Of a stretch of 64,000 nt of DNA, positions 8,117-17,708 are shown piece after piece; the first letter of the stretch is position 1, and every line of letters starts with the position of its first letter. This stretch comes from an uncultured Hellea sp. GTDB lineage: Bacteria > Pseudomonadota > Alphaproteobacteria > Caulobacterales > Maricaulaceae. A program made the position numbers and the translations under genes. The stretch is from the NCBI GenBank assembly GCA_938007935.1, contig CALLMD010000003.1:1-64000 (forward strand). The letters are read 5' to 3'. The notes under the pieces were generated by a model. The model saw only the letters and a program-made list of their open reading frames with translations. It did no database searches and had not been told where the DNA came from.

Positions 8117-8965
8117 TTAATTTTTCTTTTTAATCGAGGCCTTTTTCTTCGGCGCAGCTTTCTTTTTAGCTGGCGCTTTTGCAGGGGCTGGCGCTTGTTC
8201 GGCTTGCGAGCGGCGCAGCGTCATATTGACCAAACGCTGCCAGTTGCCAAGCGACACCATATGAGCGTGCGCAACAGCCAGATAACCATTATCTGAGAAC
8301 TCTTTGATTTTTGCTGCGTCTAAGCCTTTCAGGCGATCTTCTGTAATTGCAAAATAATCTGCAATTTTCTGACGTTCAGCCGGAGACCCATCGGCGTTTT
8401 GACCTTGGAAATTCATTTCTTTTTGCTCAAACAAATCCAGATCACGGAAGGTCTTAATCATCAAATCAGTGGCTTGACGATCACGTTCAAAATTCTGGAG
8501 GAACTGAAAAGCCTCTTGCGTGAAGGCTGAAGTATTCGCGCCGTCAAAGAATTTTTGCTGCGGACCTTTATCTGTAACGCATTCTGCGGCTTCATCAACA
8601 CAGACAACAAAACGGTCATTTGGCTGATCTGCGGCAAGTACGAATGGATAGCGGCGCGCAAAGGCTGGCATGTAAAAGTCTTGCTCAAAATTTCCCTCGG
8701 TCACGAACAGGTTTTCACCGGAGCGAATACCCATAACCGCCAAAGCCGTCCGCTCTTCGCCTGCAAAGATAATCGGGAAAGACGCCGCGGCCGCACCGAA
8801 TTCAGGGGCTGTGAGCGGCATGAAATGTTGATTTTGCATGAATTCAAAAGGCTTCGCCACTTGCTTGACGCCGAAGCTCGAATGTTTCTCTTGAGAGAGA
8901 GGCTGCGGGTTTTCATAAAACATGACATTGCCTGATACGGCAACTGGGGCTTGAGTTTCGGCCAT
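8117..8965 (-). CDS. SapC family protein
   Basis: This 282-residue protein belongs to the SapC family (PF07277), named after a Campylobacter surface-layer-associated protein and common in Caulobacterales and relatives. The central region shows the family core, with FPIIFAGEE, AVMGIRSGENLFV and ARRYPFVLA in the N-terminal half and an acidic middle. The last 25 residues are an Ala/Pro/Lys tail that probably binds nucleic acid or another polyanion. No signal peptide is present, so export, if any, would need a dedicated route. AGAGGAC precedes the ATG. A near-perfect 22-base palindrome sits just upstream, suggesting a repressor site. Confidence 0.85.
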   Translation of the reverse strand: MAETQAPVAVSGNVMFYENPQPLSQEKHSSFGVKQVAKPFEFMQNQHFMPLTAPEFGAAAASFPIIFAGEERTALAVMGIRSGENLFVTEGNFEQDFYMPAFARRYPFVLAADQPNDRFVVCVDEAAECVTDKGPQQKFFDGANTSAFTQEAFQFLQNFERDRQATDLMIKTFRDLDLFEQKEMNFQGQNADGSPAERQKIADYFAITEDRLKGLDAAKIKEFSDNGYLAVAHAHMVSLGNWQRLVNMTLRRSQAEQAPAPAKAPAKKKAAPKKKASIKKKN

Positions 8966-8983
8966 GATGGTCCTCTATGTTAG

Positions 8984-9005
8984 AATTTACCTATATAGGT
9001 GAATT
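8984..9005. promoter_or_regulatory. Palindromic operator candidate upstream of the SapC gene
   Basis: A 22-base inverted repeat is centred on the perfect 12-base palindrome ACCTATATAGGT (8989-9000), with AATTT/GAATT flanks matching at all but one pair. It lies 18 bases upstream of the SapC ATG, in the core promoter or leader. The regulator is unknown. Zur is encoded divergently next door, but the half-sites do not resemble the Zur boxes I know. Confidence 0.55.
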
Positions 9006-9122
9006 TTATATTTCTGCGCGCCCTCTAACGAATTTTAATCGCGCTTTCAAGCTGTGATTATAACCCTCATTCAGGCTTCAAATTCCTATTGGCGAAGTCT
9101 TAGCAAAGGGTTAGTGTAAATT

Positions 9123-9572
9123 ATGAGCATAGATAACCACACGCACACCCTTCACTCCACTCAGGATCGTGTCGACGCCGCCCGAAAAGCCTGTGAAGCC
9201 ATGGGTGAGCGCTTTACCCCGCTAAGGGCGCATGTTTTTGAACTTATCATCGAAGACGGTAATGCGATAAAAGCCTATGACCTTTTGGACCGCTTAAAAC
9301 CGGAGCTTGGCTCCCCAAAGCCGCCAACAGTCTACAGGGCGCTCGATTTCCTTTCCAAACACGGCCTTGTTCACCGCGTGGAGGCCCTTAACGCTTTTAT
9401 TGCTTGCGATCATAATCACGGGTCACATTTGGCGGAGTTCTTTATTTGTGAAAAATGCGACAATGTCGAAGAACGCCACGCCCATGACCACGCTGATTGT
9501 AAACCCGATGGATTTCAAATCGCGCGTTCAGTGATCGAGCATTATGGTACTTGTGGGACCTGCGCTGCCTAA
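9123..9572 (+). CDS. zur: Fur-family regulator, Zur type
   Basis: This 149-residue zinc-responsive repressor is expected to silence zinc-uptake genes when zinc is plentiful. The winged helix occupies about residues 28-95, with the recognition region PPTVYRALDFLSKHGLVHR near 73-91. The C-terminal dimerisation and metal-binding half is rich in His and Cys (CDHNHGSH, CEKCDN, HAHDHADC and the terminal CGTC), supplying the structural CxxC pairs. The His-rich loop favours Zur over Fur. No zinc transporter genes are in view. The start follows AAAGGG about ten bases upstream. It ends five bases before the thioesterase ATG. Confidence 0.88.
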   Translation: MSIDNHTHTLHSTQDRVDAARKACEAMGERFTPLRAHVFELIIEDGNAIKAYDLLDRLKPELGSPKPPTVYRALDFLSKHGLVHRVEALNAFIACDHNHGSHLAEFFICEKCDNVEERHAHDHADCKPDGFQIARSVIEHYGTCGTCAA

Positions 9573-9577
9573 CCTCC

Positions 9578-10501
9578 ATGGGTGATTTCATAAAAACTTG
9601 GGTCGGCGAATGCAGCGCATGGGAATGTGATGGTCTTGGGCATCTGAATATGCGCCATTACATGACCAAGGTTCATCAAGCGCGGCAAATGTTTTTCATT
9701 CAGCTTGGCTTGAACGAAGCGTTTAAATCTGATGCCTATTCAACTGTGCGTGTGCGGGATTTACATATTAAATATCTCGGTGAGGCGCGGCCTGATAATC
9801 CGCTTTATATTGAAACCGGATTATTAAAACTGGACGAGGCAGATATACGCCTTTGCCATATGATGTTTCACGGCGATGGGCGCATGGCGGCAACGATTGT
9901 TGAAAATGTCGAGCACATATCCTTACGGACAAAAGCGGCCTTCCCTTGGAATGTCCGCTTTCGCGAGGCTTCCAAACCTTTTCACGTGGAGCAGCCTGAG
10001 CCCTCAAAACCGCGAAATCTTTCCTATGAGACAAAGCCACAAGCACCGAGTGAAGCAACACTAAAAAAACTGGGCGTGAAACAAATCGGCACGGGCGTCT
10101 TTCAGCCCCATGAAATGGGACTGGACGGCAGCGCGACGCCGCAGGCTTTAATGGGACGAACAACCGAAACAATATCGCATATGATGGATGGCTATCCTGA
10201 ATTTCTTGATGCTGAATATCGCGAAGGTGATAAATCGGGCGCTCTGCTTGAAGCGCAAGTTTTCTTAAACCGCCGTGCCGAAGCTGGTGACGGCTATAAA
10301 TTTTATTCAGGTCTCGCCTCGGGCAATAGCTATACCCGCAAGCTTATCCATAATGTTGTTGATGTTACTACGGGCGAGAACTTTTTCTCTATGATTGGGG
10401 ATGGATGCCTGTTTGATCTGAAGGCGCGCAAATTACTCAAAGCTACTGAGGCCCAAGTCGCGGTCTTACAGAAAAATGTGGTGAAGGGCTTAACCGCTTA
10501 A
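9578..10501 (+). CDS. Double hot-dog acyl-CoA thioesterase-like protein
   Basis: This 307-residue protein contains two 4HBT-type hot-dog regions (about residues 5-125 and 170-300). The N-terminal repeat has the typical ECSAWECDGLGHLNMRHYM start, with the Asp/His/Asn cluster seen in thioesterases of the YbgC/FadM type. It probably hydrolyses acyl-CoA or a related thioester in the cytoplasm; the substrate is unknown. I place the start at the ATG at 9578, five bases after the zur stop, rather than at the in-frame TTG at 9551 inside zur, because the conserved domain begins right after this ATG. It probably shares the zur transcript. Its 3' end overlaps the convergent hydrolase gene by 12 bases. 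Confidence 0.75.
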   Translation: MGDFIKTWVGECSAWECDGLGHLNMRHYMTKVHQARQMFFIQLGLNEAFKSDAYSTVRVRDLHIKYLGEARPDNPLYIETGLLKLDEADIRLCHMMFHGDGRMAATIVENVEHISLRTKAAFPWNVRFREASKPFHVEQPEPSKPRNLSYETKPQAPSEATLKKLGVKQIGTGVFQPHEMGLDGSATPQALMGRTTETISHMMDGYPEFLDAEYREGDKSGALLEAQVFLNRRAEAGDGYKFYSGLASGNSYTRKLIHNVVDVTTGENFFSMIGDGCLFDLKARKLLKATEAQVAVLQKNVVKGLTA

Positions 10502-11392
10502 AGACGATTTATTTAAAGCCTCATTCAATCTGGCAATGGCATAGTCCGGGTCATGCATCGGAAACATATGGGCGCGGGATTTGTCATAGACGACATTTTC
10601 AGCGCCGATAATATTGGCCATAAAATTACGGCCCGATTTAAAACTCACCGCGCCATATTTGCCCGCAAATGTGATATGTGAATTATTTCTTGGCAGACTG
10701 CGGGCAGCTTTAAAGACATTATGGCCCTGAGCGACGAATATGGCCTGCTCCCAATTTGGGTGACAGGTCAGCTTAACCCCCTCTCCATTTGGAACTAATC
10801 CGCCAGTGAGGTAATCGCGCAAGGCCTCATCAGAAAAGCCGCGAAACGCGCCGCGATCTTTATAGCGATCAAAAACGGCCTCGAAGCTCTCAAATTCAAA
10901 TTTACGCCGCCCTGCATTTCTCGCAATTGGCAAGCGTTTTTTCATAAATAGTCGCCCGCCCGGCAGACGGTTGATAAAGCGCGCAATGCCCGGCACCAAT
11001 ACAGGGTCAAATCCAACAAAGCCGCTCACCTTATCTTTGACTTTAGGCATAGCCAGCATGGCTGTTACAGCGCCGTAACTATGCCCCGCCAAAACGACAG
11101 GGGCATTGACATAGCGCTCAAAAAATTCAGTGACATCATCGCGAAATATATTCCAATCCCTGAGCGCAGCGGCGTCTGTCGGCAACTCGCTCATGCCGTG
11201 GCCGCGCAAATCCAGCGCAATACAATGCACGCCCAAAGGCTCTAAAATCGTCTTATAGCTGTAGCCATTAAACCCATTGGCATGGAGCATAATGAACTTG
11301 ACCGGATTAGAGGTCAGCCCAAAATGAACAGCCGACATGCGGCCGCTATCTAGGTCGTAGAATTTGCGAGTTTGTATTAGAGAGGCTTCCAT
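10490..11392 (-). CDS. Alpha/beta hydrolase
   Basis: This 300-residue serine hydrolase has the alpha/beta fold. The nucleophile elbow GHSYG is near residue 108, the oxyanion region HANGFNG near 37-43, and LDLRGHG near 60. The acid and histidine are probably the Asp of VYDKS and the His of SRAHMFPMHDP near residue 280. There is no signal peptide, so it is cytoplasmic. The substrate is unknown; an ester or lactone is likely. It is convergent with the thioesterase gene and their last 12 bases overlap, so antisense interference is possible. Confidence 0.85.
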   Translation of the reverse strand: MEASLIQTRKFYDLDSGRMSAVHFGLTSNPVKFIMLHANGFNGYSYKTILEPLGVHCIALDLRGHGMSELPTDAAALRDWNIFRDDVTEFFERYVNAPVVLAGHSYGAVTAMLAMPKVKDKVSGFVGFDPVLVPGIARFINRLPGGRLFMKKRLPIARNAGRRKFEFESFEAVFDRYKDRGAFRGFSDEALRDYLTGGLVPNGEGVKLTCHPNWEQAIFVAQGHNVFKAARSLPRNNSHITFAGKYGAVSFKSGRNFMANIIGAENVVYDKSRAHMFPMHDPDYAIARLNEALNKSSLSG

Positions 11393-11497
11393 ACCCTTAG
11401 TTATACATTTTTATTTGGAATCATTGAATTGATTTAACAAATATGTGTGCTGTATTACTAATTAAAGTTGATTCTAGAACTATCAAAGGAAAGTTAG

Positions 11498-11809
11498 ATG
11501 GCAACACAAAGCAAAAGAGGAAGCATATTAGAGACCGCAATCAAAAAAGCCGCGGATGAATATGACTTCAACCTTACTCAACAAGCAATGGATGCTATAA
11601 TTTCTCGTGCGGAAGGCCATATCGAAAATAGAGTTTTTACAGAGCAAGCAAGAAATAATGATGTTGATGAAGCAGTCCGAAATGCTAAACGATTTATTCA
11701 AAATTTACGCGCGTATAAAAGTGATGGCACCTTTACCAGCGTTGATTTCAGAAAATTTGTTGAAAGCAGCACAAACTGTTTCTACCCCTTTTGCAAACCA
11801 ACGAAATGA
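11498..11809 (+). CDS. Hypothetical protein, coupled to a membrane protein gene
   Basis: This 103-residue, mostly helical charged protein has no signal peptide. AAAGGAAAG lies a few bases before the ATG. I recognise no family. Its stop TGA overlaps the ATG of the next gene (ATGA at 11806-11809), so the two are translationally coupled. Both are AT-rich and lie between a convergent hydrolase and the fatty-acid operon, which suggests an inserted two-gene cassette. A soluble regulator or antitoxin-like partner for the membrane protein is one possibility, without direct evidence. Confidence 0.6.
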   Translation: MATQSKRGSILETAIKKAADEYDFNLTQQAMDAIISRAEGHIENRVFTEQARNNDVDEAVRNAKRFIQNLRAYKSDGTFTSVDFRKFVESSTNCFYPFCKPTK

Positions 11810-12177
11810 AACGGTTTGAGGTAGTTATTGATTTATCAAAACAATTAATTTCTCTTGCAACTGCTCTAATTGGCGGCTCCATAGTTATTTCTCCATGGTT
11901 CTTCGAATTTATGAATGAAACTGTAGTTTTCGTTTCTTTCATAATTGCTCTAATTTCATGGGCATTATCCATCGCATTTGGTGTTTTCAACATTGGGGCC
12001 ACCGTGAACCTAATTGAGACCCAAGAAAAAAATAACAAATCAATAGAAATTGAAGACAAATTTGTTTCCGTATTCGATAGTACAGTTGGTCCTAGCTTTG
12101 GAATGCTCCAACAAGCCTTTTTTGGAATCGGCGTTCTCTTTTTTGCTTTTGCTTTTCTAGGCGACAAAATTCACTAA
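11806..12177 (+). CDS. Small three-span membrane protein
   Basis: This 123-residue product is predicted from the ATG that overlaps the preceding stop codon; an upstream in-frame ATG at 11791 would add five residues. Hydrophobic segments lie at about residues 13-33, 40-66 and 97-118, with a charged loop of Glu/Lys/Asn between the second and third. No family was recognised. The layout of two close spans, an extended loop and a last span resembles small accessory membrane proteins found in two-gene cassettes, but that resemblance is weak. It ends seven bases before the convergent crotonase gene. Confidence 0.6.
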   Translation: MKRFEVVIDLSKQLISLATALIGGSIVISPWFFEFMNETVVFVSFIIALISWALSIAFGVFNIGATVNLIETQEKNNKSIEIEDKFVSVFDSTVGPSFGMLQQAFFGIGVLFFAFAFLGDKIH

Positions 12178-12184
12178 TTAAGTT

Positions 12185-12883
12185 CTACATCGCATGAACT
12201 TTTTCAGGATCCAGATCATCTTCAATGGCCTGATCGAGAATTTTGAAAATCTCTTTGCGGCTGCGCAGCTTTGTTTCGCGGAAAGCTTTGGCATTTAGTT
12301 GACCGAACATTTGGCCTGCCATCGGAATCGCCATCTCCCATTGCTCGGCTGGGACGACGCGATCAAAAAAGCCCGCATGCATAGCGCCTTTGGGGCTGAA
12401 AATTTCACCGTTAATCACGCAGCGATTAAAATGGCTTTTCGTCAAATGATAGCGGCCCATTTCGATGCCGAAATTATGCATAGTCATGCCAATGAGGGTT
12501 TCATTCAGCCCGACTTTGAAATCGCCTTCTTTAATCATTGAATAATCACAAGCCAGCGCGAGGAATGCGCCCATGGCAATGGTATGGCCCGGCGCGGCCA
12601 TGATGACAGGACGCGGGAACGCCATTAAGCGGCGCGCAAATTTGGACCCTTTTGACGTAAGTTCCAAAGCATCTTGCGGGCCAGTGCCCATCTCTTTGAG
12701 ATCAAAGCCGCCCGACATCATACCGTCACGGCCGGTAATGACGACAATGGCGTCAGCCGCTTCGGCCTCATCCAAAGCCGCGTTAAGCTCTGCCCATGTT
12801 TGAGAGCCGAGCGCGTTTGCTTTCCCGTCATCCATTGCGATAATGGCAACGCCGTCTTTGATAGTCGTTGTGAGTTTCGACAT
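12185..12883 (-). CDS. Crotonase-family enoyl-CoA hydratase/isomerase-like protein
   Basis: This 232-residue protein has a crotonase fold. The oxyanion-hole regions are SGGFDLKEMG near residue 58 and APGHTIAMGAFLALACDY near 97-114; the second lacks the usual G-G-G run. The catalytic glutamates of hydratases are not obvious (the region reads VGLNETLIGM), so it may act on an unusual substrate. It is the last gene of the fad operon and starts two bases after the fadB stop. Its role is probably in acyl-CoA breakdown with its neighbours, with the exact reaction unassigned. Confidence 0.8.
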   Translation of the reverse strand: MSKLTTTIKDGVAIIAMDDGKANALGSQTWAELNAALDEAEAADAIVVITGRDGMMSGGFDLKEMGTGPQDALELTSKGSKFARRLMAFPRPVIMAAPGHTIAMGAFLALACDYSMIKEGDFKVGLNETLIGMTMHNFGIEMGRYHLTKSHFNRCVINGEIFSPKGAMHAGFFDRVVPAEQWEMAIPMAGQMFGQLNAKAFRETKLRSRKEIFKILDQAIEDDLDPEKVHAM

Positions 12884-12885
12884 GA

Positions 12886-15213
12886 CTAAGCCTGCTTTGC
12901 TAAAATTTTGTTGATGGTATCTTTTTTCAGATCATCAACAGACGCCTCGATGCCCATTTTATTGGCCAGAGCGACAACGTCTTTTTCAAGCATCTTAGTC
13001 AGAGCTGATTTGGTATAGGTTCCGCCATCTGCTTTGCGGCCAAATTTACCGTAAAATGTTTCGCCTGATTTCGCCATCTCGCGAAGTAGCTTTGGCACTT
13101 CAAATTGCGGGCCATAGGACTCAAGCAATTCATCAGCGCGAGCGGTAAATTTCTTTGCGCCAATCGTGTCGATGAAGCTGATCGCGCCGCCCGTGAAGGG
13201 CGCAAAACCCCAGCCAAAAATTGAGCCGAGATCAGCTTCACGCGGGTCATGGACAATACCTTCCGCCATCGTGCGCGCCGCTTCGATAGCTTGGGCATAC
13301 ATGAGGCGATCTTTGATATCTTTCACATCCGGCTGCGGGTCTTGCAGGCCACCCACTGCAAATTGGCCGAGCTCTGGCCAAAGGTGCTTTTCGCGGCCTT
13401 CATAGACATAAAAGCCTTTGCCATTTTTACGTCCATAACGCTCGGCATTATACATTTTATCAATGATAACATCGCCTTTGCCTTCGACATATTGGCTGCC
13501 GAGATCATGCTTGGTTTGCTGCATGACCTTATAAGCCAAATCTATCGCGACTTCATCTTGCAGCGAGAGCGGCCCGACAGGCATGCCGGCCATTTTACCC
13601 GCATTTTCAATAAGCGCCGGCTTCACGCCTTCGGAGAGCATATTATAGCCCTCTTGGATGTATCGCATGACGCAGCGATTAGCATAGAAACCGCGCGTAT
13701 CTTCGACAACGATTGGCACTTTGCGAATTTTAGAGACGAAATCAATCGCGCGCGAAATGGCGTAATCAGAAGTTTTTTCACCTTTGATAATTTCAACCAA
13801 CATCATCTTATGCACGGGGCTAAAGAAGTGAATGCCGATAAAGTTGTCAGGGCGCGAAGACGCCTTGGCCAAATCCGAAATCGGAATTGTCGAGGTGTTT
13901 GAGCCAAAGATAGCTTTATCGCCAATGACCTCTTCGGCCATCTTTGTAATTTTGGCTTTTAATTCCGAATTTTCGAAAACCGCTTCTACGATGAGGTCAA
14001 CATCTTTGAGTTTGGCATAATCCGTTGTCGCCTCAATGCGGTTTATAATCGCGTCTGCTTTTTCCTGCGTGGTTTTCTTGCGCTTCACGCGCTTGGCTTG
14101 TTCATCAATGGTGAACTGCTTGCCTTTATCAGCGCCCTCTTGGTCGCGGTCAATCAGGACAACCTCTATACCCGACATTGCCGAGACATAGGCCACGCCT
14201 GCGCCCATAAAGCCTGCGCCGATAACGCCGACTTTTTTGATCTCGCCTTTTTCCTGACCTGCGGGACGGGCTTCGCCTTTTTCCAAAGCTTGTTTGGAGA
14301 GGAAGAGCGAACGCACCATATTTGCGGATTCTGGACGCAGCATAAGATCACAGAAATAGCGCGATTCAATGCGCAGCGCGGCGTCCATAGGGACTTGGCT
14401 GCCTTCATAGACACAGGCCACGATGTTACGCATGGCCGGATAATTGCCAAAGCTTTCTTTACTGACCATCGCATTCGCGCCGGCAAACATCTGATAACCT
14501 TGGGCTGTGTAAGGCGCGCCGCCCGGAAATTTAAAGCGGTCCATATCCCATGGCTGCTTGGCCTTGGGGTTATCTTTGACCCATTGTTTGGCTGTCGCGA
14601 TGAGCTCTGCCGCAGGGACGGCTGCATGGAAAACACCCATGGCTTGCGCCTCGGCTGGGCGAAGTTGCTTGCCTTGCAATAATACGCCAGAGGCGTTCAT
14701 AAGACCAACCAAGCGCGGCAAGCGCTGCGTACCGCCTGCCCCCGGCAAAAGCCCGATAAGCGCTTCGGGAAGACCGACTTTCGCGCCTTTATTATCAGAG
14801 GCCACAAAGCGCCCCGTACAGGCCATAACAAATTCAAAGCCGCCGCCAAGTGCAAGACCATTTAGCGCAGCGGCCACAGGCTTACCGCACGTCTCGAGGT
14901 CACGGAAAAGCTGATTTAATTTATAAACATTATCAAAGAGTGCCTTCTTTGCGCCTTCCGGATCTTTAGCCATAGCGGCCCGCGCACCCGCAAGATTGCC
15001 GCCCATTTCTTCAAGGTCAGCGCCCGCGCAAAAGGCTTTTTTACCTGATGTAATGACAGCGCCAGTGATGCTCTCATCGGACTTAATCATCTCGGTCAGC
15101 TCGGCGATTTCGCCCATAGAGCTAACGTTCAATACGTTCATGGAACGCCCCGGCATATCAAATGTGACAAGTAAAATGCCGTCGGCATCTTTTTCTATTT
15201 GAAAATTTTTCAT
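12886..15213 (-). CDS. fadB: Fatty-acid oxidation multifunctional protein (enoyl-CoA hydratase/3-hydroxyacyl-CoA dehydrogenase)
   Basis: Catalyses hydration of enoyl-CoA and NAD-dependent oxidation of 3-hydroxyacyl-CoA, the middle two steps of beta-oxidation. At 775 residues it has an N-terminal crotonase domain (1-200, with [11 protein letters not shown] and [13 protein letters not shown]), a Rossmann domain starting near residue 327 ([14 protein letters not shown]), the dehydrogenase His motif HFFSPVHKM near 470, and paired C-terminal 3HCDH domains. This order is typical of FadB/FadJ alpha subunits. It lies between the thiolase gene and a second crotonase, all on one strand with short gaps. 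The symbol fadJ would be equally defensible. Confidence 0.93.
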   Translation of the reverse strand: MKNFQIEKDADGILLVTFDMPGRSMNVLNVSSMGEIAELTEMIKSDESITGAVITSGKKAFCAGADLEEMGGNLAGARAAMAKDPEGAKKALFDNVYKLNQLFRDLETCGKPVAAALNGLALGGGFEFVMACTGRFVASDNKGAKVGLPEALIGLLPGAGGTQRLPRLVGLMNASGVLLQGKQLRPAEAQAMGVFHAAVPAAELIATAKQWVKDNPKAKQPWDMDRFKFPGGAPYTAQGYQMFAGANAMVSKESFGNYPAMRNIVACVYEGSQVPMDAALRIESRYFCDLMLRPESANMVRSLFLSKQALEKGEARPAGQEKGEIKKVGVIGAGFMGAGVAYVSAMSGIEVVLIDRDQEGADKGKQFTIDEQAKRVKRKKTTQEKADAIINRIEATTDYAKLKDVDLIVEAVFENSELKAKITKMAEEVIGDKAIFGSNTSTIPISDLAKASSRPDNFIGIHFFSPVHKMMLVEIIKGEKTSDYAISRAIDFVSKIRKVPIVVEDTRGFYANRCVMRYIQEGYNMLSEGVKPALIENAGKMAGMPVGPLSLQDEVAIDLAYKVMQQTKHDLGSQYVEGKGDVIIDKMYNAERYGRKNGKGFYVYEGREKHLWPELGQFAVGGLQDPQPDVKDIKDRLMYAQAIEAARTMAEGIVHDPREADLGSIFGWGFAPFTGGAISFIDTIGAKKFTARADELLESYGPQFEVPKLLREMAKSGETFYGKFGRKADGGTYTKSALTKMLEKDVVALANKMGIEASVDDLKKDTINKILAKQA

Positions 15214-15240
15214 TTTATATCTCTGTTCAAATTTCTCGGA

Positions 15241-16452
15241 TTATACGCGTTCAATAATTGTCGCTGAGCCCATGCCGCCGCCAACACATAATGTAATCAA
15301 CGATGTCTCTTTGTCTGAGCGTTCTAGCTCATCCACCATCGTGCCAAGGATCATGGCACCTGTCGCGCCGAGCGGATGGCCCATCGCAATCGCGCCGCCA
15401 TTGACGTTGATTTTATCATGATCAATATTATGCGCCTGCATAAAGCGCAGGACCACAGAAGCGAAGGCTTCGTTGAGCTCATAAATATCAATGTCGTTCA
15501 CCTCCATGCCCGCGCGTTTCAGCGCTTTTGCGGCCACAAATTCTGGGCCTGTGAGCATGATGGTTGGCTCAGAGCCGATTTCGGCAAAAGCTTTTATACG
15601 CGCGCGCGCCTTAAGGCCCATAGCTTCGCCCATTTCTTTTGTCCCGATAAGAACAGCCGCTGCGCCGTCCACAATGCCAGAACTATTACCCGCATGATGC
15701 ACGTGCTTAATCTCTTCAAGCTCTGGGTATTTCTGCAGCGCCACATAATCCATGCCTGGCATAACTTTACCGAGCGCTTCAAAGGCAGGATTTAACGAAC
15801 CGAGAGACTGCATATCTGTATTGGGCCGCATATGTTCATCATGGGCCAATATCGTCACGCCAAGCTGGTCTTTGACGGGCACGATTGATTTTTTAAAACG
15901 GCCTTCATCCCAGGCTTTTTTCGCGCGCTTCTGGCTTTCCACCGCATAGGCATCACAATCATCACGGCTAAAGCCATATTTCGTCGCAATGAGGTCAGCA
16001 GAAATACCTTGCGGCACAACTTGGTGATCAAAGGCAATGGCCGGATCAACGCCCATCGCGCCGCCATCACTGCCCATCGGCACGCGCGACATATGCTCAA
16101 TGCCGCCGCCAATGGTCATATCGGCCATACCCGCCATGACTTTGGACGCCGCCATATTGACCGCTTCTAACCCTGAGGCACAGAAGCGGTTGATGGTCAC
16201 GCCCGCCGCGCCTTGATCGTAATTGGCTGTAATGGCGGCGGTACGCGCAATATCCGCGCCTTGGCCTGCAACCGGCGAGACACAGCCCATGATGATGTCA
16301 TCGACTTTACTTGTATCCAGATCATTACGATCGCGAACGGCTTCGAGCTGTTGCGTGAGCAAAGAGAGCGCCGTTATCTCATGCAGAGCCCCGCTTTTTT
16401 TACCTTTACCGCGCGGCGATCTCACCGCGTCAAAAATATATGCATCTGCCAT
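15241..16452 (-). CDS. fadA: Acetyl-CoA C-acyltransferase (thiolase)
   Basis: Cleaves 3-ketoacyl-CoA with CoA in the last step of beta-oxidation. The 403-residue length is normal. The nucleophilic cysteine is Cys91 ([11 protein letters not shown]). The catalytic His lies in [15 protein letters not shown] near residue 359, and the second Cys in LCVGGGMG near 388. AAGGAGC precedes the ATG. It sits 27 bases upstream of fadB in the same operon, so the pair probably forms the FadBA-type complex. Acetoacetyl-CoA specificity cannot be excluded by sequence alone. Confidence 0.92.
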   Translation of the reverse strand: MADAYIFDAVRSPRGKGKKSGALHEITALSLLTQQLEAVRDRNDLDTSKVDDIIMGCVSPVAGQGADIARTAAITANYDQGAAGVTINRFCASGLEAVNMAASKVMAGMADMTIGGGIEHMSRVPMGSDGGAMGVDPAIAFDHQVVPQGISADLIATKYGFSRDDCDAYAVESQKRAKKAWDEGRFKKSIVPVKDQLGVTILAHDEHMRPNTDMQSLGSLNPAFEALGKVMPGMDYVALQKYPELEEIKHVHHAGNSSGIVDGAAAVLIGTKEMGEAMGLKARARIKAFAEIGSEPTIMLTGPEFVAAKALKRAGMEVNDIDIYELNEAFASVVLRFMQAHNIDHDKINVNGGAIAMGHPLGATGAMILGTMVDELERSDKETSLITLCVGGGMGSATIIERV

Positions 16453-16493
16453 AATGGGCTCCTTGAATATTTTATTTAACTAATTCGAATGTC

Positions 16494-17651
16494 TTAAAGC
16501 GAACGCGCAATGAGAAGTTTCATGATCTCATTTGTGCCGCCATAGATGCGCTGCACCCGGCTATCACGGTACATGCGGGCAATCGGATATTCATTCATGA
16601 AGCCATAGCCGCCATGAAGCTGTAGGCAGCGGTCAATGATTTCGCATTCTTTATCCGTCGTCCAATATTTCGCCATTGAGGCAGTGACCGTGTCGAGCTC
16701 ACCGCGCAAATGTTTCTCCGCGCAATCATAGACAAATGTCTTGGCGATTGTGACGAGCGTTTTACATTCTGCGAGCTCAAATTGTGTGTTTTGAAAATCG
16801 AGAATACGTTTGCCAAAGGCTTTGCGCTCTTTGACATATTCAATGGTGGTTTCCAGCGCGGCTTCCATTTGCGCGACGGATTGAACGGCAATGTTCAGAC
16901 GCTCTTGCGGGAGCTCGCTCATAAGCTGGATAAAGCCCATCCCTGTATCTTCACCTAGGAGCGCGTCAGCAGGAACTTTCATATCATCAAAGAACAGCTC
17001 GGCGGTATCTTGCGCGTCCATCCCGACCTTATCAAGAATACGTCCGCGGCGGAACCCTTCCAGATCATCAGTTTCGACAACAAAGAGAGATTTAGAATGC
17101 TTACCCTCGCCGCCCGTATCAGCGACAACAATAATCAAGTTAGCCGTCCCGCCATTTGTAATGAAAGTTTTGGAACCATTAATGATCCAGCCATTGCCGT
17201 CTTTTTTGGCATTGGTTTTCACGCTTTGTAGATCAGACCCCGTTCCGGGCTCTGACATGGCAATCGCGCCGACAAGCTCACCGCTCGCCATTTTCGGCAG
17301 CCATTTTTTCTTCTGCTCTTCTGTGCCGTAATGCAGGATATAAGGCGCAACAATCGCATTATGCAGCGAGAGTCCAAAACCGTCAACTTTGGCTTTGACG
17401 AGCTCTTCCATGATAATCATTTCATGACGATAATCACCGCCGCCGCCGCCATATTCTTCGGGGATCGCGCAGTTAAGCAAACCCATTTCGCCGGCCATAT
17501 TCCAGTATTTCCGGTCAACGACTTTGTTTTTACGGAAGCTCTCCGAATGCGGCGCCATCTCGCGCTCATAAAAGCCATAAACAGCTTCGCGGAAAATATT
17601 GATATCTTCCTCATCATACCAATCAGGGTTCTTAAAATCTATTGCGGCCAT
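16494..17651 (-). CDS. Acyl-CoA dehydrogenase (385 residues)
   Basis: FAD-dependent first step of beta-oxidation. The start is the ATG at 17651, preceded by GGAGGG; an in-frame TTG ten codons upstream lacks a ribosome-binding site. Family motifs are AMSEPGTGSDLQSV near residue 125 and QLHGGYGFMNEYPI near 345, with IYGGTNEIMK close to the C-terminus. That segment supplies the FAD contact and, in many family members, the catalytic Glu. Length and layout match short/medium-chain acyl-CoA dehydrogenases. It lies between the large FadE-like gene and the thiolase gene. Chain-length preference is not readable from sequence. Confidence 0.9.
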   Translation of the reverse strand: MAAIDFKNPDWYDEEDINIFREAVYGFYEREMAPHSESFRKNKVVDRKYWNMAGEMGLLNCAIPEEYGGGGGDYRHEMIIMEELVKAKVDGFGLSLHNAIVAPYILHYGTEEQKKKWLPKMASGELVGAIAMSEPGTGSDLQSVKTNAKKDGNGWIINGSKTFITNGGTANLIIVVADTGGEGKHSKSLFVVETDDLEGFRRGRILDKVGMDAQDTAELFFDDMKVPADALLGEDTGMGFIQLMSELPQERLNIAVQSVAQMEAALETTIEYVKERKAFGKRILDFQNTQFELAECKTLVTIAKTFVYDCAEKHLRGELDTVTASMAKYWTTDKECEIIDRCLQLHGGYGFMNEYPIARMYRDSRVQRIYGGTNEIMKLLIARSL

Positions 17652-17708
17652 TGGACCCTCCAAATCAATGCGGCCAGACAAGTGCTGGCCAGACTATAGT
17701 TTATTTAA

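Noticed and set aside
11498..12177. Known toxin-antitoxin or phage defence system
   Set aside because: No family could be recognised and no nuclease, protease or other effector motif is visible; recorded as a finding only.
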